Source: Caldicellulosiruptor diazotrophicus (GTDB lineage Bacteria; Bacillota; Thermoanaerobacteria; Caldicellulosiruptorales; Caldicellulosiruptoraceae). Taken from it: a stretch of DNA of 64,000 bases. The position numbers and the translations under genes were made by a program. Below the pieces are notes generated by a model. That model did not search any database. It was not told where the DNA came from and was given only the letters and a program-made list of their open reading frames with translations. The stretch is from contig NZ_AP024480.1 of NCBI RefSeq assembly GCF_017347585.1, positions 1,200,001 to 1,264,000 of the forward strand, in the 5' to 3' direction. Below are positions 34,813 through 44,206 of this stretch, in pieces. Position 1 is the stretch's first letter; each line of letters starts with the position of its first letter.

Positions 34813-34840
34813 AGCAAAAACTCACCTCTATCTTTTACTG

Positions 34841-35638
34841 TTACTCTTTTATTTTTTCCCTTAAAATTTCGTAAAAGTTTCTTTGCTTAAGCCTTATAAG
34901 TTTTAATTTGTATTGAGAAATCTTACATTCAACAAATTCTTTTTGTGCAAGCTCATTTGCAAACCTGCCATCTACTACTACCTGAACATTTTCTACTGAT
35001 AAATTCTCCACTTTTATTGTCCTTGTGCTATCAAGTATAAGACTTCTTGAACTCAAAGAATGAGGACAAATAGGGGTGACTAAAATCACCCCCAGCTGTG
35101 GCTCTATTATAGGTCCACCTGCCGAAAGCGAATAAGCAGTTGACCCTGTAGCTGTTGCTACTATGATACCGTCACTTCTATACTCCTGAGCAAACACACC
35201 GTCAATGTAAAGACACAAATCCACTATATTAAAAGTATTTCTGATGATACACACATCGTTTAAAGCCAAAAAAACCTTCCCTTTTACCTTTGCTTCAATA
35301 ATGTGTCTCTCTTCAATAAAATATTCTTTCTTCAACAGATTGAAAATAGCCTTTTCAATATCATCTCCTACCTCTTCGGTAAGATACCCCAGCCTTCCAC
35401 AGTTAATGGCAAGGACTGGTGTGGCTTCTATCGAAGCCTTTTCAACTACATGCAGAAGTGTGCCATCTCCTCCTATTGTGATAAGGAGATCAAAGTTTTT
35501 TGTTTTTTTGTTTTCTTCATTTACCAGTAACCAATTAACTCTATTGTGGTTAAGGATTGATACAATGTTTTGTAAGATTTCGCTACTGCGTTCTTTCTGA
35601 AAATTCACAAAAATACCAATTTCCATTTGTAAAATCAA
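34841..35638 (-). CDS. nadK: NAD kinase
   Basis: Phosphorylates NAD to NADP. In 265 residues it shows LLITIGGDGTLLHVVEKA (the GGDG motif), INCGRLGYLTEEV, YRSDGIIVATATGSTAYSLS and GGPIIEPQL, all family hallmarks. The frame begins at 35638; MEIGIFVNFQ, five codons later, is an alternative start that fits the usual N-terminus. It heads the argR-recN-spoIVB-spo0A set. Confidence 0.96.
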   Translation of the reverse strand: MILQMEIGIFVNFQKERSSEILQNIVSILNHNRVNWLLVNEENKKTKNFDLLITIGGDGTLLHVVEKASIEATPVLAINCGRLGYLTEEVGDDIEKAIFNLLKKEYFIEERHIIEAKVKGKVFLALNDVCIIRNTFNIVDLCLYIDGVFAQEYRSDGIIVATATGSTAYSLSAGGPIIEPQLGVILVTPICPHSLSSRSLILDSTRTIKVENLSVENVQVVVDGRFANELAQKEFVECKISQYKLKLIRLKQRNFYEILREKIKE

Positions 35639-35668
35639 ACTCCTTCATAGCCACAGCAAATTATTCAT

Positions 35669-36013
35669 TTAACCAGCTGGCCATGAAAATTTTCTTCCAC
35701 CGAGCAAGTGAAAATGCAAATGGTCAATAGTCTGACCCCCATCAGGTCCACAGTTTACCACAATTCTATATCCTTTCTCGTCAATTCCAAACTTTTTTGC
35801 CAATTCTTTTGATACAACAAATACATGACCTATGAGTTCTTTGTGTTGCTGCTGGACAGCATTTAAATTTTCTATGTGTGTCTTAGGAACTATAAGGATG
35901 TGTACGGGTGCAGTGGGATTTATGTCTTTAAAAGCACAAACAATCTGGTCCTCATACACAATCTCAGATTGAATCTCCTTATTTAATATTTTACAAAAGA
36001 TACATTCGCTCAT
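35669..36013 (-). CDS. HIT-family nucleotide-binding hydrolase (HinT-like)
   Basis: A 114-residue histidine-triad protein of the HinT branch: CIFCKILNKEIQSEIVYEDQ at the start, DINPTAPVHILIVPKTHIEN in the middle and the triad in TIDHLHFHLLGG. HinT proteins hydrolyse adenosine phosphoramidates and are linked to aminoacyl-adenylate metabolism, which suits a position two bases after alaS. Confidence 0.95.
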   Translation of the reverse strand: MSECIFCKILNKEIQSEIVYEDQIVCAFKDINPTAPVHILIVPKTHIENLNAVQQQHKELIGHVFVVSKELAKKFGIDEKGYRIVVNCGPDGGQTIDHLHFHLLGGRKFSWPAG

Positions 36014-36015
36014 TT

Positions 36016-38661
36016 TTAAACACTCTCCTTTAATATATCTTTCAAGATATTCTCAGCTGTTTGCAGTGCCATGTCTATCTTCAATACATCATTTCCACCG
36101 CCTTGGGCAAAATCTGGTCTTCCCCCACCTTTTCCACCAAGAACTGTACATACTTCTTTTACTACTTTTCCACAATCGACTCCTTTTTTAACTGCCTCTT
36201 TTGAACATGACATGAGTACAGTGACCTTGCTACCCTGCTGTATGATATTGAGCACAATTGCTTTTGAATCTCTTTCTTTAATCTTGTCAGTAAGAAGTTT
36301 TACATAGTCCATATCGTCTGTCTCTTTTCTGTTTACAATCAGCTTGAACTCACCATAATCAACCGCTTTACTGTAAAGCCATGAAAGTTCATTTTCAACC
36401 ACCATAAGTTTATATTTCTCTACTTCGTTTTCAAGACTCTTTATTTTGTTTTCAAGCTGTTCTATTTTTGGTATTATCTCGGAATCATTGCTGACTTTCA
36501 CTTTGTTTCTTAACTGTTTTAACGTCTGCTGGGTATTTAAAATAAACTCATAGACCTTGTTTCCAGTAATTGCCTCAATCCTTCTAACACCTGCAGCTAC
36601 ACTTGACTCAGATATTATCTTGAACATTCCTATTTGACCAGTGTTATCAACATGTGTTCCACCACACAATTCCATGCTAAAATTATCTATTTTTATAACT
36701 CTTACCATATTTGAGTACTTTTCATCAAACAGGGCTGTTGCACCCATCTTCAAGGCACTGTCTAAATCTGTTACAATTTTTTCAACTGGGACAGCCTGTT
36801 GAATAACGTTATTGACCATCTTTTCAATTTTAATTATTTGCTCCTCGGATAACGGTTCATAATGAGCAAAGTCAAATCTGAGTCTGTCGGGGCCAACCTG
36901 CGAGCCACTTTGTTGTGCGTGTTGCCCTAATATTTTCCTCAGTGCACTGTGTAAAAGATGTGTTGCTGTATGATTCTTCATTGTTGCAAGTCTTAGCTCT
37001 TCGTCTACTTTAGCAACTACACTTGACAAAACAGATATCTCACCTTTTAAAACCTTTACCTTATGAAGAATTGTTCCTTTTGGGCCTTTCTTTACATCTA
37101 AAACCTTTGCTATAACCCCTTCACTTTCTAAAAAACCCTTATCTGCAACTTGCCCACCGCTTTCTGGATAAAAAGGAGTTTTATCTAAGATAACAAAACA
37201 TACATCTTCCTCTTTTGCATATGCTGTCTCTTCATTGCCCAGAAATATTTTTAGTATCTTCGCCTCTTGTTTTAAGGTATCATAACCAACAAAAATTGTT
37301 TCAATGTCCTCATCAATGACAATGTTTATATCCTTCCACCCAGCATTTTCAAGCTCTTTTTGAGCAGCTCTTGCTCTTTCTTTTTGTTGTTGCATAAGCT
37401 CATCAAATTTCTCTTGGTCAATAATAATCCCCTTATCTGCAGCTATCTCTTTGGTAAGGTCAAGAGGAAATCCGTAAGTGTCGTACATCTTAAATGCAAT
37501 TTCACCATTTAAAATGGTTTCCTTGTTCTTTTTAAGCTTCTCAATCTCACTTTCAAGTATCTCAAGCCCAACATCAATTGTCTGATTGAACCTGCTTTCC
37601 TCGTTATAGAGCACTTTCTTTATATACTCAGCTTTTTGAACAAGTTCTGGATATGGATTTTTGTAAGACTCTACAACCGTGTCTACAATAAGGTGCAGGA
37701 ACGCTTCTTTTTTACCAAGCAACCTACCGTGTCGTGCAGCACGCCTTATAAGCCTTCTTAAAACATATCCTCTTCCTTCGTTTGAAGGTAAAATACCATC
37801 ACCAATCATAAACACTGTACCACGAATATGGTCTGTAATGACACGTACTGATACGTCTTTTTCAATATCTTTTCCATACTCATAGCCTGTGACTTCACAT
37901 ACCTTGTCACGAATAGCCTTCACTATATCAATGTCAAAAAGAGAATCAACTTCTTGCATAATTGCAGCAATTCTCTCAAGACCCATACCTGTATCTATAT
38001 TTGGATTCTTTAACCTGTGGTATACACCATTTTCATCCTTGTCAAACTGAGTAAAAACAAGATTCCAGAACTCAACAAATCTGTCACAATCACATCCGAT
38101 ACCACAAGTGGGCTTGCCACAACCCTTTTCCTCGCCTCTATCAAAGTATATCTCAGAACATGGTCCGCAAGGTCCTGTTCCTATTTCCCAGAAGTTATCC
38201 TCCTTACCCATTCTTTTGATTCTATCTGGTTCTAAGCCTACCTCTTTGTGCCAAATCTCAAATGCCTCATCGTCTTCCTCATATATTGTAACCCATAACC
38301 TCTCTCTTGGAAGTTTCAAAACTTCTGTAACAAATTCCCATGCCCATATAATTGCTTCTCTCTTGAAGTAATCACCAAACGAAAAATTGCCCAGCATTTC
38401 AAAGAAAGTTGCATGTCTTGCTGTTTTACCCACTCTGTCTATATCTGGTGTTCTTATACATTTTTGGCATGTGGTAATCCTTCTGCGGGGAGGTTCTTCG
38501 ATTCCTAAAAAATATGGTTTTAGTGGGGCCATACCAGCGTTAATCAAAAGAAGACTTTTATCGTTTTTTGGAATAAGTGAAAAACTTGGTAGTCTCAAAT
38601 GTCCTTTTGATTCAAAAAATTGGAGAAATTTTTCTCTTATTTCATCAGTAGACATGTACAT
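36016..38661 (-). CDS. alaS: alanyl-tRNA synthetase
   Basis: Class II synthetase, 881 residues, complete. Domains in order: catalytic core (1-250; FFESKGHLRLPSFSLIPKND, HATFFEMLGNFSFGDYFK), tRNA-binding helices, the editing domain with HTATHLLHSALRKILG and the MELCGGTHVDNTGQIG zinc site, and the C-terminal DHHA1 domain ending GGKGGGRPDFAQGGG. ATGs at 38661 and 38655 are both possible. A strong promoter lies at 38730-38758. No T-box leader fits in the 100-base gap. Confidence 0.98.
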   Translation of the reverse strand: MYMSTDEIREKFLQFFESKGHLRLPSFSLIPKNDKSLLLINAGMAPLKPYFLGIEEPPRRRITTCQKCIRTPDIDRVGKTARHATFFEMLGNFSFGDYFKREAIIWAWEFVTEVLKLPRERLWVTIYEEDDEAFEIWHKEVGLEPDRIKRMGKEDNFWEIGTGPCGPCSEIYFDRGEEKGCGKPTCGIGCDCDRFVEFWNLVFTQFDKDENGVYHRLKNPNIDTGMGLERIAAIMQEVDSLFDIDIVKAIRDKVCEVTGYEYGKDIEKDVSVRVITDHIRGTVFMIGDGILPSNEGRGYVLRRLIRRAARHGRLLGKKEAFLHLIVDTVVESYKNPYPELVQKAEYIKKVLYNEESRFNQTIDVGLEILESEIEKLKKNKETILNGEIAFKMYDTYGFPLDLTKEIAADKGIIIDQEKFDELMQQQKERARAAQKELENAGWKDINIVIDEDIETIFVGYDTLKQEAKILKIFLGNEETAYAKEEDVCFVILDKTPFYPESGGQVADKGFLESEGVIAKVLDVKKGPKGTILHKVKVLKGEISVLSSVVAKVDEELRLATMKNHTATHLLHSALRKILGQHAQQSGSQVGPDRLRFDFAHYEPLSEEQIIKIEKMVNNVIQQAVPVEKIVTDLDSALKMGATALFDEKYSNMVRVIKIDNFSMELCGGTHVDNTGQIGMFKIISESSVAAGVRRIEAITGNKVYEFILNTQQTLKQLRNKVKVSNDSEIIPKIEQLENKIKSLENEVEKYKLMVVENELSWLYSKAVDYGEFKLIVNRKETDDMDYVKLLTDKIKERDSKAIVLNIIQQGSKVTVLMSCSKEAVKKGVDCGKVVKEVCTVLGGKGGGRPDFAQGGGNDVLKIDMALQTAENILKDILKESV

Positions 38662-38729
38662 CTTTCAATCAGCCCTTCTTTATGGTATTTTTTGAAAAAT
38701 GGTTTTTATATTTTTTCAATACAATCAAA

Positions 38730-38758
38730 ATTTTATTAAAGCCAAAATGCAAAGTCAA
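38730..38758 (-). promoter_or_regulatory. sigma-A promoter of alaS
   Basis: Minus-strand TTGACT (38753-38758), 17 bases and TAAAAT (38730-38735). It lies in the gap between the AI-2E permease stop and the alaS start, giving a leader of about 60 bases. Confidence 0.7.
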
Positions 38759-38764
38759 CAATAT

Positions 38765-39820
38765 TCACTCAATCTTTTCAGATTTTATTCTTTTCATAAT
38801 ATTAATAAATATAATTTTTATTACCGCAGCAATGGGAATAGCAAAGAACATGGCTACAAATCCAAATATTTTGTTCGCTAGTATGATAACAATAATAATT
38901 GTTAGAGGGTGAAGACCGACTTTTGAACCAATAACTCGTGGGGATATGATAAAACTGTCTACTTGCTGAAGAAGGACTAAAAAAATTATAACCATTATAG
39001 CCTTTATGTAGGAGTCAGAAAGAGCAATTATTACTGCTGGAATACTGCTAAATATTGGTCCAAAATAGGGAATCAAATTGCCGATACCAGTTATTACACC
39101 CAAAAGAGCTGCGTATCTTACAGAAAGTAGTGAAAATCCCAAAAAGCTCAACAGCCCAACTATAACAGCATCAAGAAGCTGACCTCGAATATACTGATGA
39201 AGAACCCTATTTATATCCGCAAATATATAAAGTCCTTCTTTTCTATATTTCTCGGGTAATAACCATTTTATCCACATGACTAACCTTTTCCAATCCCTCA
39301 GGATATAAAAAGATATAATAGGAATAAGAAGATAATACAAAATGTTAGAGGAAATACTCTTTACAATGTTTAAAAATATTGATAATGTTTGTTTGGAAAT
39401 TCCTTCGATATTGATAGAATTTGCATTTAGTATTTCCTTAATGTCAATATTTAGTTTATCCAGAAGCTTTGAATCAATCTCAAAAAACCACTTTTGAATA
39501 AGTGCTATATATTCAGGAACGTTTTGAATAAGCTGCTTAGTTTCGCTAACAAATAAAGGAATAAAATATACAAAGACCATAATGGTGATACCAAAGATTA
39601 TTACAAACGAAATAAGGATTGAAATATCTCTTGACCAAATCTTTGTTTCTAAAAAATCTACGCAAGGTTTTAATAGATAAGACAAAAATAGTGCAATCAA
39701 AAATGGAATCATAATCGGCCAAAATGCCTTCATATTCGCAAAAAAATAAATAACAATTGCAATTAGAGCTATGAACAATATATCTGTAAAATATCTTTTT
39801 ACCAATTTTATTATGTGCAC
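38765..39820 (-). CDS. AI-2E family transporter (UPF0118)
   Basis: A 351-residue membrane protein with seven or eight hydrophobic segments and the family motifs PFLIALFLSYLLKPCVDFLE, GITGIGNLIPYFGPIFSSIP and IISPRVIGSKVGLHPL. Members include the Escherichia coli AI-2 exporter TqsA and Na/H antiporters, so the substrate here is open. It appears to start at a GTG at 39820 behind a GAGGTG site. It is separated from the next upstream gene by a terminator. Confidence 0.9.
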   Translation of the reverse strand: MHIIKLVKRYFTDILFIALIAIVIYFFANMKAFWPIMIPFLIALFLSYLLKPCVDFLETKIWSRDISILISFVIIFGITIMVFVYFIPLFVSETKQLIQNVPEYIALIQKWFFEIDSKLLDKLNIDIKEILNANSINIEGISKQTLSIFLNIVKSISSNILYYLLIPIISFYILRDWKRLVMWIKWLLPEKYRKEGLYIFADINRVLHQYIRGQLLDAVIVGLLSFLGFSLLSVRYAALLGVITGIGNLIPYFGPIFSSIPAVIIALSDSYIKAIMVIIFLVLLQQVDSFIISPRVIGSKVGLHPLTIIIVIILANKIFGFVAMFFAIPIAAVIKIIFINIMKRIKSEKIE

Positions 39821-39864
39821 TTTTTAACACCTCAAATAGAATTATTCTTATCCCTTAAAATATT

Positions 39865-39892
39865 AAAAAAGTAGGGAAGAAAACCTTCCCTA
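39865..39892 (-). terminator. terminator downstream of ispH-rpsA, PRC-barrel and small gene
   Basis: On the minus strand TAGGGAAG pairs with CTTCCCTA (plus-strand arms 39885-39892 and 39872-39879) and is followed by CTTTTTT. The stop codon of the 53-residue gene lies in the first arm. Confidence 0.85.
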
Positions 39893-40051
39893 TCGCAAAA
39901 GCTTATTTACCATAGTCATCAGCTTTTTAGCAATCATTCTTTTTAAAAGTTTATTTTTCATGCTCCTTGGAGATGCCTGGGACAGCATGGCAGATATAAT
40001 CCCGCCTACTATGCTTCCTATCAATACATGTTTTGCAGAAATTCTTTTCAA
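39890..40051 (-). CDS. small basic protein with a hydrophobic segment
   Basis: A 53-codon frame from a TTG at 40051 behind a GAGGTG site. The product has a short hydrophobic, Gly-rich segment (VLIGSIVGGIISAMLS, residues 9-24) and a strongly basic C-terminus (MKNKLLKRMIAKKLMTMVNK). The shape recalls YtxH-like small membrane proteins, but I do not recognise the family. It starts 11 bases after the PRC-barrel gene and its stop lies inside the terminator stem, which fits a real last gene of the operon. Confidence 0.6.
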   Translation of the reverse strand: MKRISAKHVLIGSIVGGIISAMLSQASPRSMKNKLLKRMIAKKLMTMVNKLLR

Positions 40052-40062
40052 GATTTCACACC

Positions 40063-40509
40063 TCAGCTTAATATTTTATTTTCTCTTAATATTATTTCCT
40101 CAGGGCTCAATATTATTTTTTTATTTTTTATATAACTCCAAATACTCTCTGCAACCTGATATTCTAAAATTTTAAAGTTCTCTGGATCAAATATAATGTC
40201 AATTACAATCCCTATCAAAAACCCATTTTCGTCTATTACTTCTTTCAAAAAAATTTCTTGTGCTCTTAAAAATGGAAAGCTGTCAATGGAAGTATGGATG
40301 CTGCGGACAATCAAAAGTTGATTGTTTATAGACTCAATGTCCTCTGTCGGAACATATGCGCACGATGGTATTTTAAATGAGTTTTTGACTCGTACCTTAA
40401 ACCCAATCACCTTATCATCTCTGAGTAACATATCTTCTACTTTTCCAGTTATCTTATTATCTAAATTAAGGACGGGTTTGTTTTTCAAGATAGAAAATGA
40501 AATCTTCAT
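40063..40509 (-). CDS. PRC-barrel domain protein
   Basis: A 148-residue protein that looks like two PRC-barrel-like halves: an N-terminal one (ILKNKPVLNLDNKITGKVED, then DKVIGFKVRVKN) and a second with LKEVIDENGFLIGIVIDIIF and FKILEYQVAESIW. PRC barrels are small beta domains found in RNA-processing and photosynthetic proteins; the role of this clostridial type is unknown. It is 20 bases downstream of ispH-rpsA. Confidence 0.75.
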   Translation of the reverse strand: MKISFSILKNKPVLNLDNKITGKVEDMLLRDDKVIGFKVRVKNSFKIPSCAYVPTEDIESINNQLLIVRSIHTSIDSFPFLRAQEIFLKEVIDENGFLIGIVIDIIFDPENFKILEYQVAESIWSYIKNKKIILSPEEIILRENKILS

Positions 40510-40529
40510 AGGCTCTTAAAACATTAAAT

Positions 40530-42530
40530 TTATTGTTCTAACTTTATATTCTTCACAAAATCAGCAAGTGTTATTACAAAGTCTTCGCTATGTTCAGTAT
40601 CAATGTTTTCTTCTTCGTGCAAATCTTTTAAAGACAACGCAACTCTTCGCTTTTCTTCATCAATCTCTATAACCTTTGCTTTCAAGCTATCTCCAACTTT
40701 ATATACGTTATGTGGTCTTTGGTTGTATCCAAGTGGAATATTTGAAATGTGAGTAAAACCATCCACATCATGTTCTGTGATCCACACAACAAGTCCAAAA
40801 GGTAACACCTTTGTCACTTCACAATCAACAAGCATTCCTAAATATAAGTTCTTAATCCTTTTTGTCCACTCATCGTCTTGAGTCTTTTTTATGCTAAGAT
40901 AAATCTGTCTTTTATTCTTATCTATATCAAGAATCTTCACTTTGACTTTTTCGCCAATTTCAAATAATTTTTTAAGGTCTGCACCTTTTTTCAAATATCC
41001 AACTTCACTTGCAGGTACAAAACCCCGTAGATTCTCAAAATTTACTACAACGCCTTTTTGTTTTACCTCAAGAACAAAGCCCTCATACTCTTTGGAAAAA
41101 TCTAAAGACTCAATCTGTTTAATAAATCTCTCTTCTTCTTTTTGTTTTAACAAAGATTTCCGACTACCAAAGGCTATCTTTTTTTCCTTGTTGACATCTG
41201 TAATTTCTATTTCAAATATCTTTCCTATATCAGAAGTTTGAATATCTTCACCCCACTGAGAAATTGGCACATACACATTTGTTCCTCTAAAGTCACAAAC
41301 AATGCTTTTTTCTTTGATTGACTTTACAACCACTCTTAAAGGTTCTTTATTTTCATACCTCGAAAGCAGCTCTTCAAACCCGTGAAGTACATCTGCTCGA
41401 TACTTTGATAAAACCACATTTCCTTCTACATCTGACTCTTTTATCACAACCGCTTCAATTGTTTCACCTATCTTAAATAGGTCCTTCAAATTTACATTCC
41501 CATTTTTAATTACCTCGTCTTTGTAAATTATACCCTCTGCCTTGTAACCAATATCAACAAGTAGATAATCTTCCTCAATTTTTATTATCCTGCCTTTTAC
41601 AACTTCATCTTTTTGCACTGTTAAAAAACTTCTATCAATAAGTCTCTCGAAATCTTTCAAATTCATCTCATTAAATATTTCTTCCAGATGTTTTACCACC
41701 TTTTCAATCTGCTCTGGCGAAGTGGAAGCTCCTGCTGTTACCCCAATACTCTTTGCACTACTATCTAATTTAATTGAATCTAAATCTTTAACTTTTTCAA
41801 TAAAAAATGTGGGTTTTATCTCCTTCAGAAGCTGATACAATTTGTTGGTATTGGAACTTTTCTTATCACCGACCACCAACATTATGTCTACATGCTGTGC
41901 AAGTTCAGCTGCTTCCTTTTGCCTGTTTATTGTTGCTTTGCATATGGTATCAAATACTTTATAATTGGTATGAGACTCTAAAAATTCTTTTATACTGGTC
42001 CACTTCTTGCTATCAAACGTAGTCTGACAGACAACTGCAGTTTTGCCTTCAATTTGATTAATCGCTTCTTTTACTTTTTCAATACCATCTACAACAAAAC
42101 ATTTTCTATTATTGCTAACATGGCCAACAATTCCCTTTACTTCAGGATGGTTCATATCTCCAACAACAATTATATCATACCCGTTCTCTGAATGTTCCCT
42201 TACAATCTCATGAATCTTTTTAACATATGGGCATGTAAAATCATAAACCTTATCTGTCCTTTTTTTAATCTCGTTATACTCCTTCATTGAAACACCATGA
42301 GTACGTATAAAAATTATATCTTCCTTCCCAATTTGTTCAATATCCTCTATAACATCTACACCTAACTCTCTTAATTTATCTATAACATAACTATTATGTA
42401 TTAACATTCCATACACCTTTATAGATTTTCCCTTATTTGCTTTTGCCCATGCCAAAACGCCTTCTACTGCCCTTTGAACACCAAAACAAAATCCAGCGCT
42501 TTGCGCAACCTTAATAATCATTATTTTCAT
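40530..42530 (-). CDS. ispH: fusion of HMBPP reductase (IspH) and ribosomal protein S1
   Basis: A 666-residue two-part protein. Residues 1 to about 290 are IspH, the iron-sulfur enzyme making IPP and DMAPP at the end of the MEP pathway: AQSAGFCFGVQRAVEG, TCPYVKKIHEI and FDTICKATINRQ carry the cluster cysteines. Residues about 310-640 hold four S1 RNA-binding repeats (e.g. GRIIKIEEDYLLVDIGYKAE and GMLVDCEVTKVLPFGLVVWI). This fusion is known in Clostridia. The frame starts at 42530; MIIKVAQSAG four codons in is an alternative. It lies in the conserved aroH-cmk-plsC-ispH order. Confidence 0.96.
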   Translation of the reverse strand: MKIMIIKVAQSAGFCFGVQRAVEGVLAWAKANKGKSIKVYGMLIHNSYVIDKLRELGVDVIEDIEQIGKEDIIFIRTHGVSMKEYNEIKKRTDKVYDFTCPYVKKIHEIVREHSENGYDIIVVGDMNHPEVKGIVGHVSNNRKCFVVDGIEKVKEAINQIEGKTAVVCQTTFDSKKWTSIKEFLESHTNYKVFDTICKATINRQKEAAELAQHVDIMLVVGDKKSSNTNKLYQLLKEIKPTFFIEKVKDLDSIKLDSSAKSIGVTAGASTSPEQIEKVVKHLEEIFNEMNLKDFERLIDRSFLTVQKDEVVKGRIIKIEEDYLLVDIGYKAEGIIYKDEVIKNGNVNLKDLFKIGETIEAVVIKESDVEGNVVLSKYRADVLHGFEELLSRYENKEPLRVVVKSIKEKSIVCDFRGTNVYVPISQWGEDIQTSDIGKIFEIEITDVNKEKKIAFGSRKSLLKQKEEERFIKQIESLDFSKEYEGFVLEVKQKGVVVNFENLRGFVPASEVGYLKKGADLKKLFEIGEKVKVKILDIDKNKRQIYLSIKKTQDDEWTKRIKNLYLGMLVDCEVTKVLPFGLVVWITEHDVDGFTHISNIPLGYNQRPHNVYKVGDSLKAKVIEIDEEKRRVALSLKDLHEEENIDTEHSEDFVITLADFVKNIKLEQ

Positions 42531-42544
42531 TCCACCTCTTAACT

Positions 42545-43120
42545 TTATTTTAGAATTAGTTCTTTAATTTCATTCATAATTTTATCAACAATCTCTTGGT
42601 TATCAATTGTGTTATTTCTAAATTCTATAGGTTTCCCAATTCTTACTCTTATCTTACCAAAGGGGATAATTCTACCAGAAATACCAACTGGCAAAACTTT
42701 TGCACCTGTTGCCTTAACTATAGTTGCAACGCCTTTTTCACCTTTTAAGATAACTTCTTTTGTCCTGTTTCTTTTTCCTTCTGGAAAAATACCCAAAATA
42801 TTGCCCGATTTTATAACATCTATAGCTCTTTTTATTGCTCCAATATCGCTTTTGCCACGTTTAACAGGGAAAGCCCCAAAAGCTTTAATGATTGGAGCAA
42901 GCCACCATATTCTAAAAAGTTCGCTTTTAGCCATGAAATATACTTTTCTATCAAATATAAGTATAATCAAGACTGGATCAAGATAACTTCTATGGTTTGC
43001 ACAGATAATAAAAGGGTCTTCTGGTATATTTTCTTTACCTTCAACTCTTATAAAAAAAATACACTTCAAGAGGATGAAAGCAACTTTCCTAATAAAATTA
43101 AGAAAAAAATTATACTTCAT
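42545..43120 (-). CDS. plsC: 1-acyl-sn-glycerol-3-phosphate acyltransferase
   Basis: Adds the second acyl chain in phosphatidic acid synthesis. The 191-residue protein has the catalytic NHRSYLDPV (HX4D motif), VKRGKSDIGAIKRAID and GIFPEGKRNRTKE (acyl-acceptor binding), then ATGAKVLPVGISG. One hydrophobic N-terminal segment anchors it. It overlaps cmk by 11 bases. Confidence 0.93.
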   Translation of the reverse strand: MKYNFFLNFIRKVAFILLKCIFFIRVEGKENIPEDPFIICANHRSYLDPVLIILIFDRKVYFMAKSELFRIWWLAPIIKAFGAFPVKRGKSDIGAIKRAIDVIKSGNILGIFPEGKRNRTKEVILKGEKGVATIVKATGAKVLPVGISGRIIPFGKIRVRIGKPIEFRNNTIDNQEIVDKIMNEIKELILK

Positions 43121-43790
43121 CTTTGACCACCTTATGAAAAAGCTCTAAAACCTTTTGTAAAACCTCTTCAATTGAAAGAGAAGTAGAATCTATAACAATG
43201 GCATCATCAGCTACTCTCAAAGGCGCAAACTCTCTTGTCATATCATTTTGATCCCTTTTTTTTATCTCATCTAAAAGTTGATAATAGTCTACTTCATATC
43301 CTTTTTGCTTAAGTTCTAAAAATCTTCTTTTTGCTCTTTCCTCTGCCGTGGCTGTCAAAAAGATTTTTAGTTCAGCATTAGGCAAAACATGCGTTCCTAT
43401 ATCTCTTCCGTCCATTATAACCCCTTTTTGTTTTGCTAACTCTTGCTGCATCTTTACAAGTCTTTCTCGTACTTCCCTGATCTTTGAGACGTCAGATGCA
43501 TACATCGAAACCTCAGGCTGACGAATTTTTTCTGTGACATCTTCACCATCTAAAAAGACAAGTTGCCTGCCATCTACAAGTTTTATTAATATATCAGTTG
43601 AGTTTAATATCTCCACAATCTTTCTACTATCATGTGGAGAAACATTGTTTTTAAGTGCTTTTAGTCCGACAGCTCTGTACATTGCACCTGTGTCAATGTG
43701 AATATATCCAAGTTGGCTTGCTAAAAGTTTTGAAATTGTACTTTTTCCAGCACCTGCAGGACCATCTATTGCAATGTTAATCTTTTTCAT
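43110..43790 (-). CDS. cmk: cytidylate kinase
   Basis: Phosphorylates CMP and dCMP. The 226-residue protein starts INIAIDGPAGAGKSTISKLL (P-loop) and has HIDTGAMYRAVGLKAL, KGVIMDGRDIGTHVLPNAEL and a lid region KRDQNDMTREFAPLRVADDA. Length and motifs are those of bacterial CMK. It overlaps plsC at its end and aroH at its start, so the three are translationally coupled. Confidence 0.97.
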   Translation of the reverse strand: MKKINIAIDGPAGAGKSTISKLLASQLGYIHIDTGAMYRAVGLKALKNNVSPHDSRKIVEILNSTDILIKLVDGRQLVFLDGEDVTEKIRQPEVSMYASDVSKIREVRERLVKMQQELAKQKGVIMDGRDIGTHVLPNAELKIFLTATAEERAKRRFLELKQKGYEVDYYQLLDEIKKRDQNDMTREFAPLRVADDAIVIDSTSLSIEEVLQKVLELFHKVVKDEV

Positions 43791-44161
43791 AAATCTTCAC
43801 CTTTCCCAAAAGCTAAATCTTCTCTAAGTTTTGCTGCCTCTTTCAAATAAACGTGTTTAGGAGTAAAGCCATTATCTCTTTGTATAAGCATAAGAAGCCT
43901 AATACACCTATTTAACGCTCCTTCAATATCGAGCTCTTGAGCACAAATAAGAGGAATGTCCACAAATCCCATGAGTCTTGCTGCATATGCTGGAAAAGCT
44001 GATTTTAGGTCTTTGGTCATTGTAAACAAAATAAAAACAATCTCCTCTTTTTTAAGATTGTTTCTAAAAATTATCTCATTCAAAAGCTCCTGAGTACAAC
44101 TGATAATTTCGTCTTTGGAATCTCTCTCAACAGTAGTAGCACCTCTTATTGCAAAAACCAA
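43787..44161 (-). CDS. aroH: chorismate mutase, AroH type
   Basis: Converts chorismate to prephenate for tyrosine and phenylalanine. The 124-residue sequence is the monofunctional trimeric AroH class: FAIRGATTVERDSKDEII, FILFTMTKDLKSAFPAYAAR (active-site Arg), PLICAQELDIEGALNRCIRL and HVYLKEAAKLREDL. It is coupled to cmk by a four-base overlap. Confidence 0.96.
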   Translation of the reverse strand: MVFAIRGATTVERDSKDEIISCTQELLNEIIFRNNLKKEEIVFILFTMTKDLKSAFPAYAARLMGFVDIPLICAQELDIEGALNRCIRLLMLIQRDNGFTPKHVYLKEAAKLREDLAFGKGEDL

Positions 44162-44206
44162 AGTTATTCCCCCTAAAGTAATCTTTTATCTTTTGAATAA
44201 AGACTC

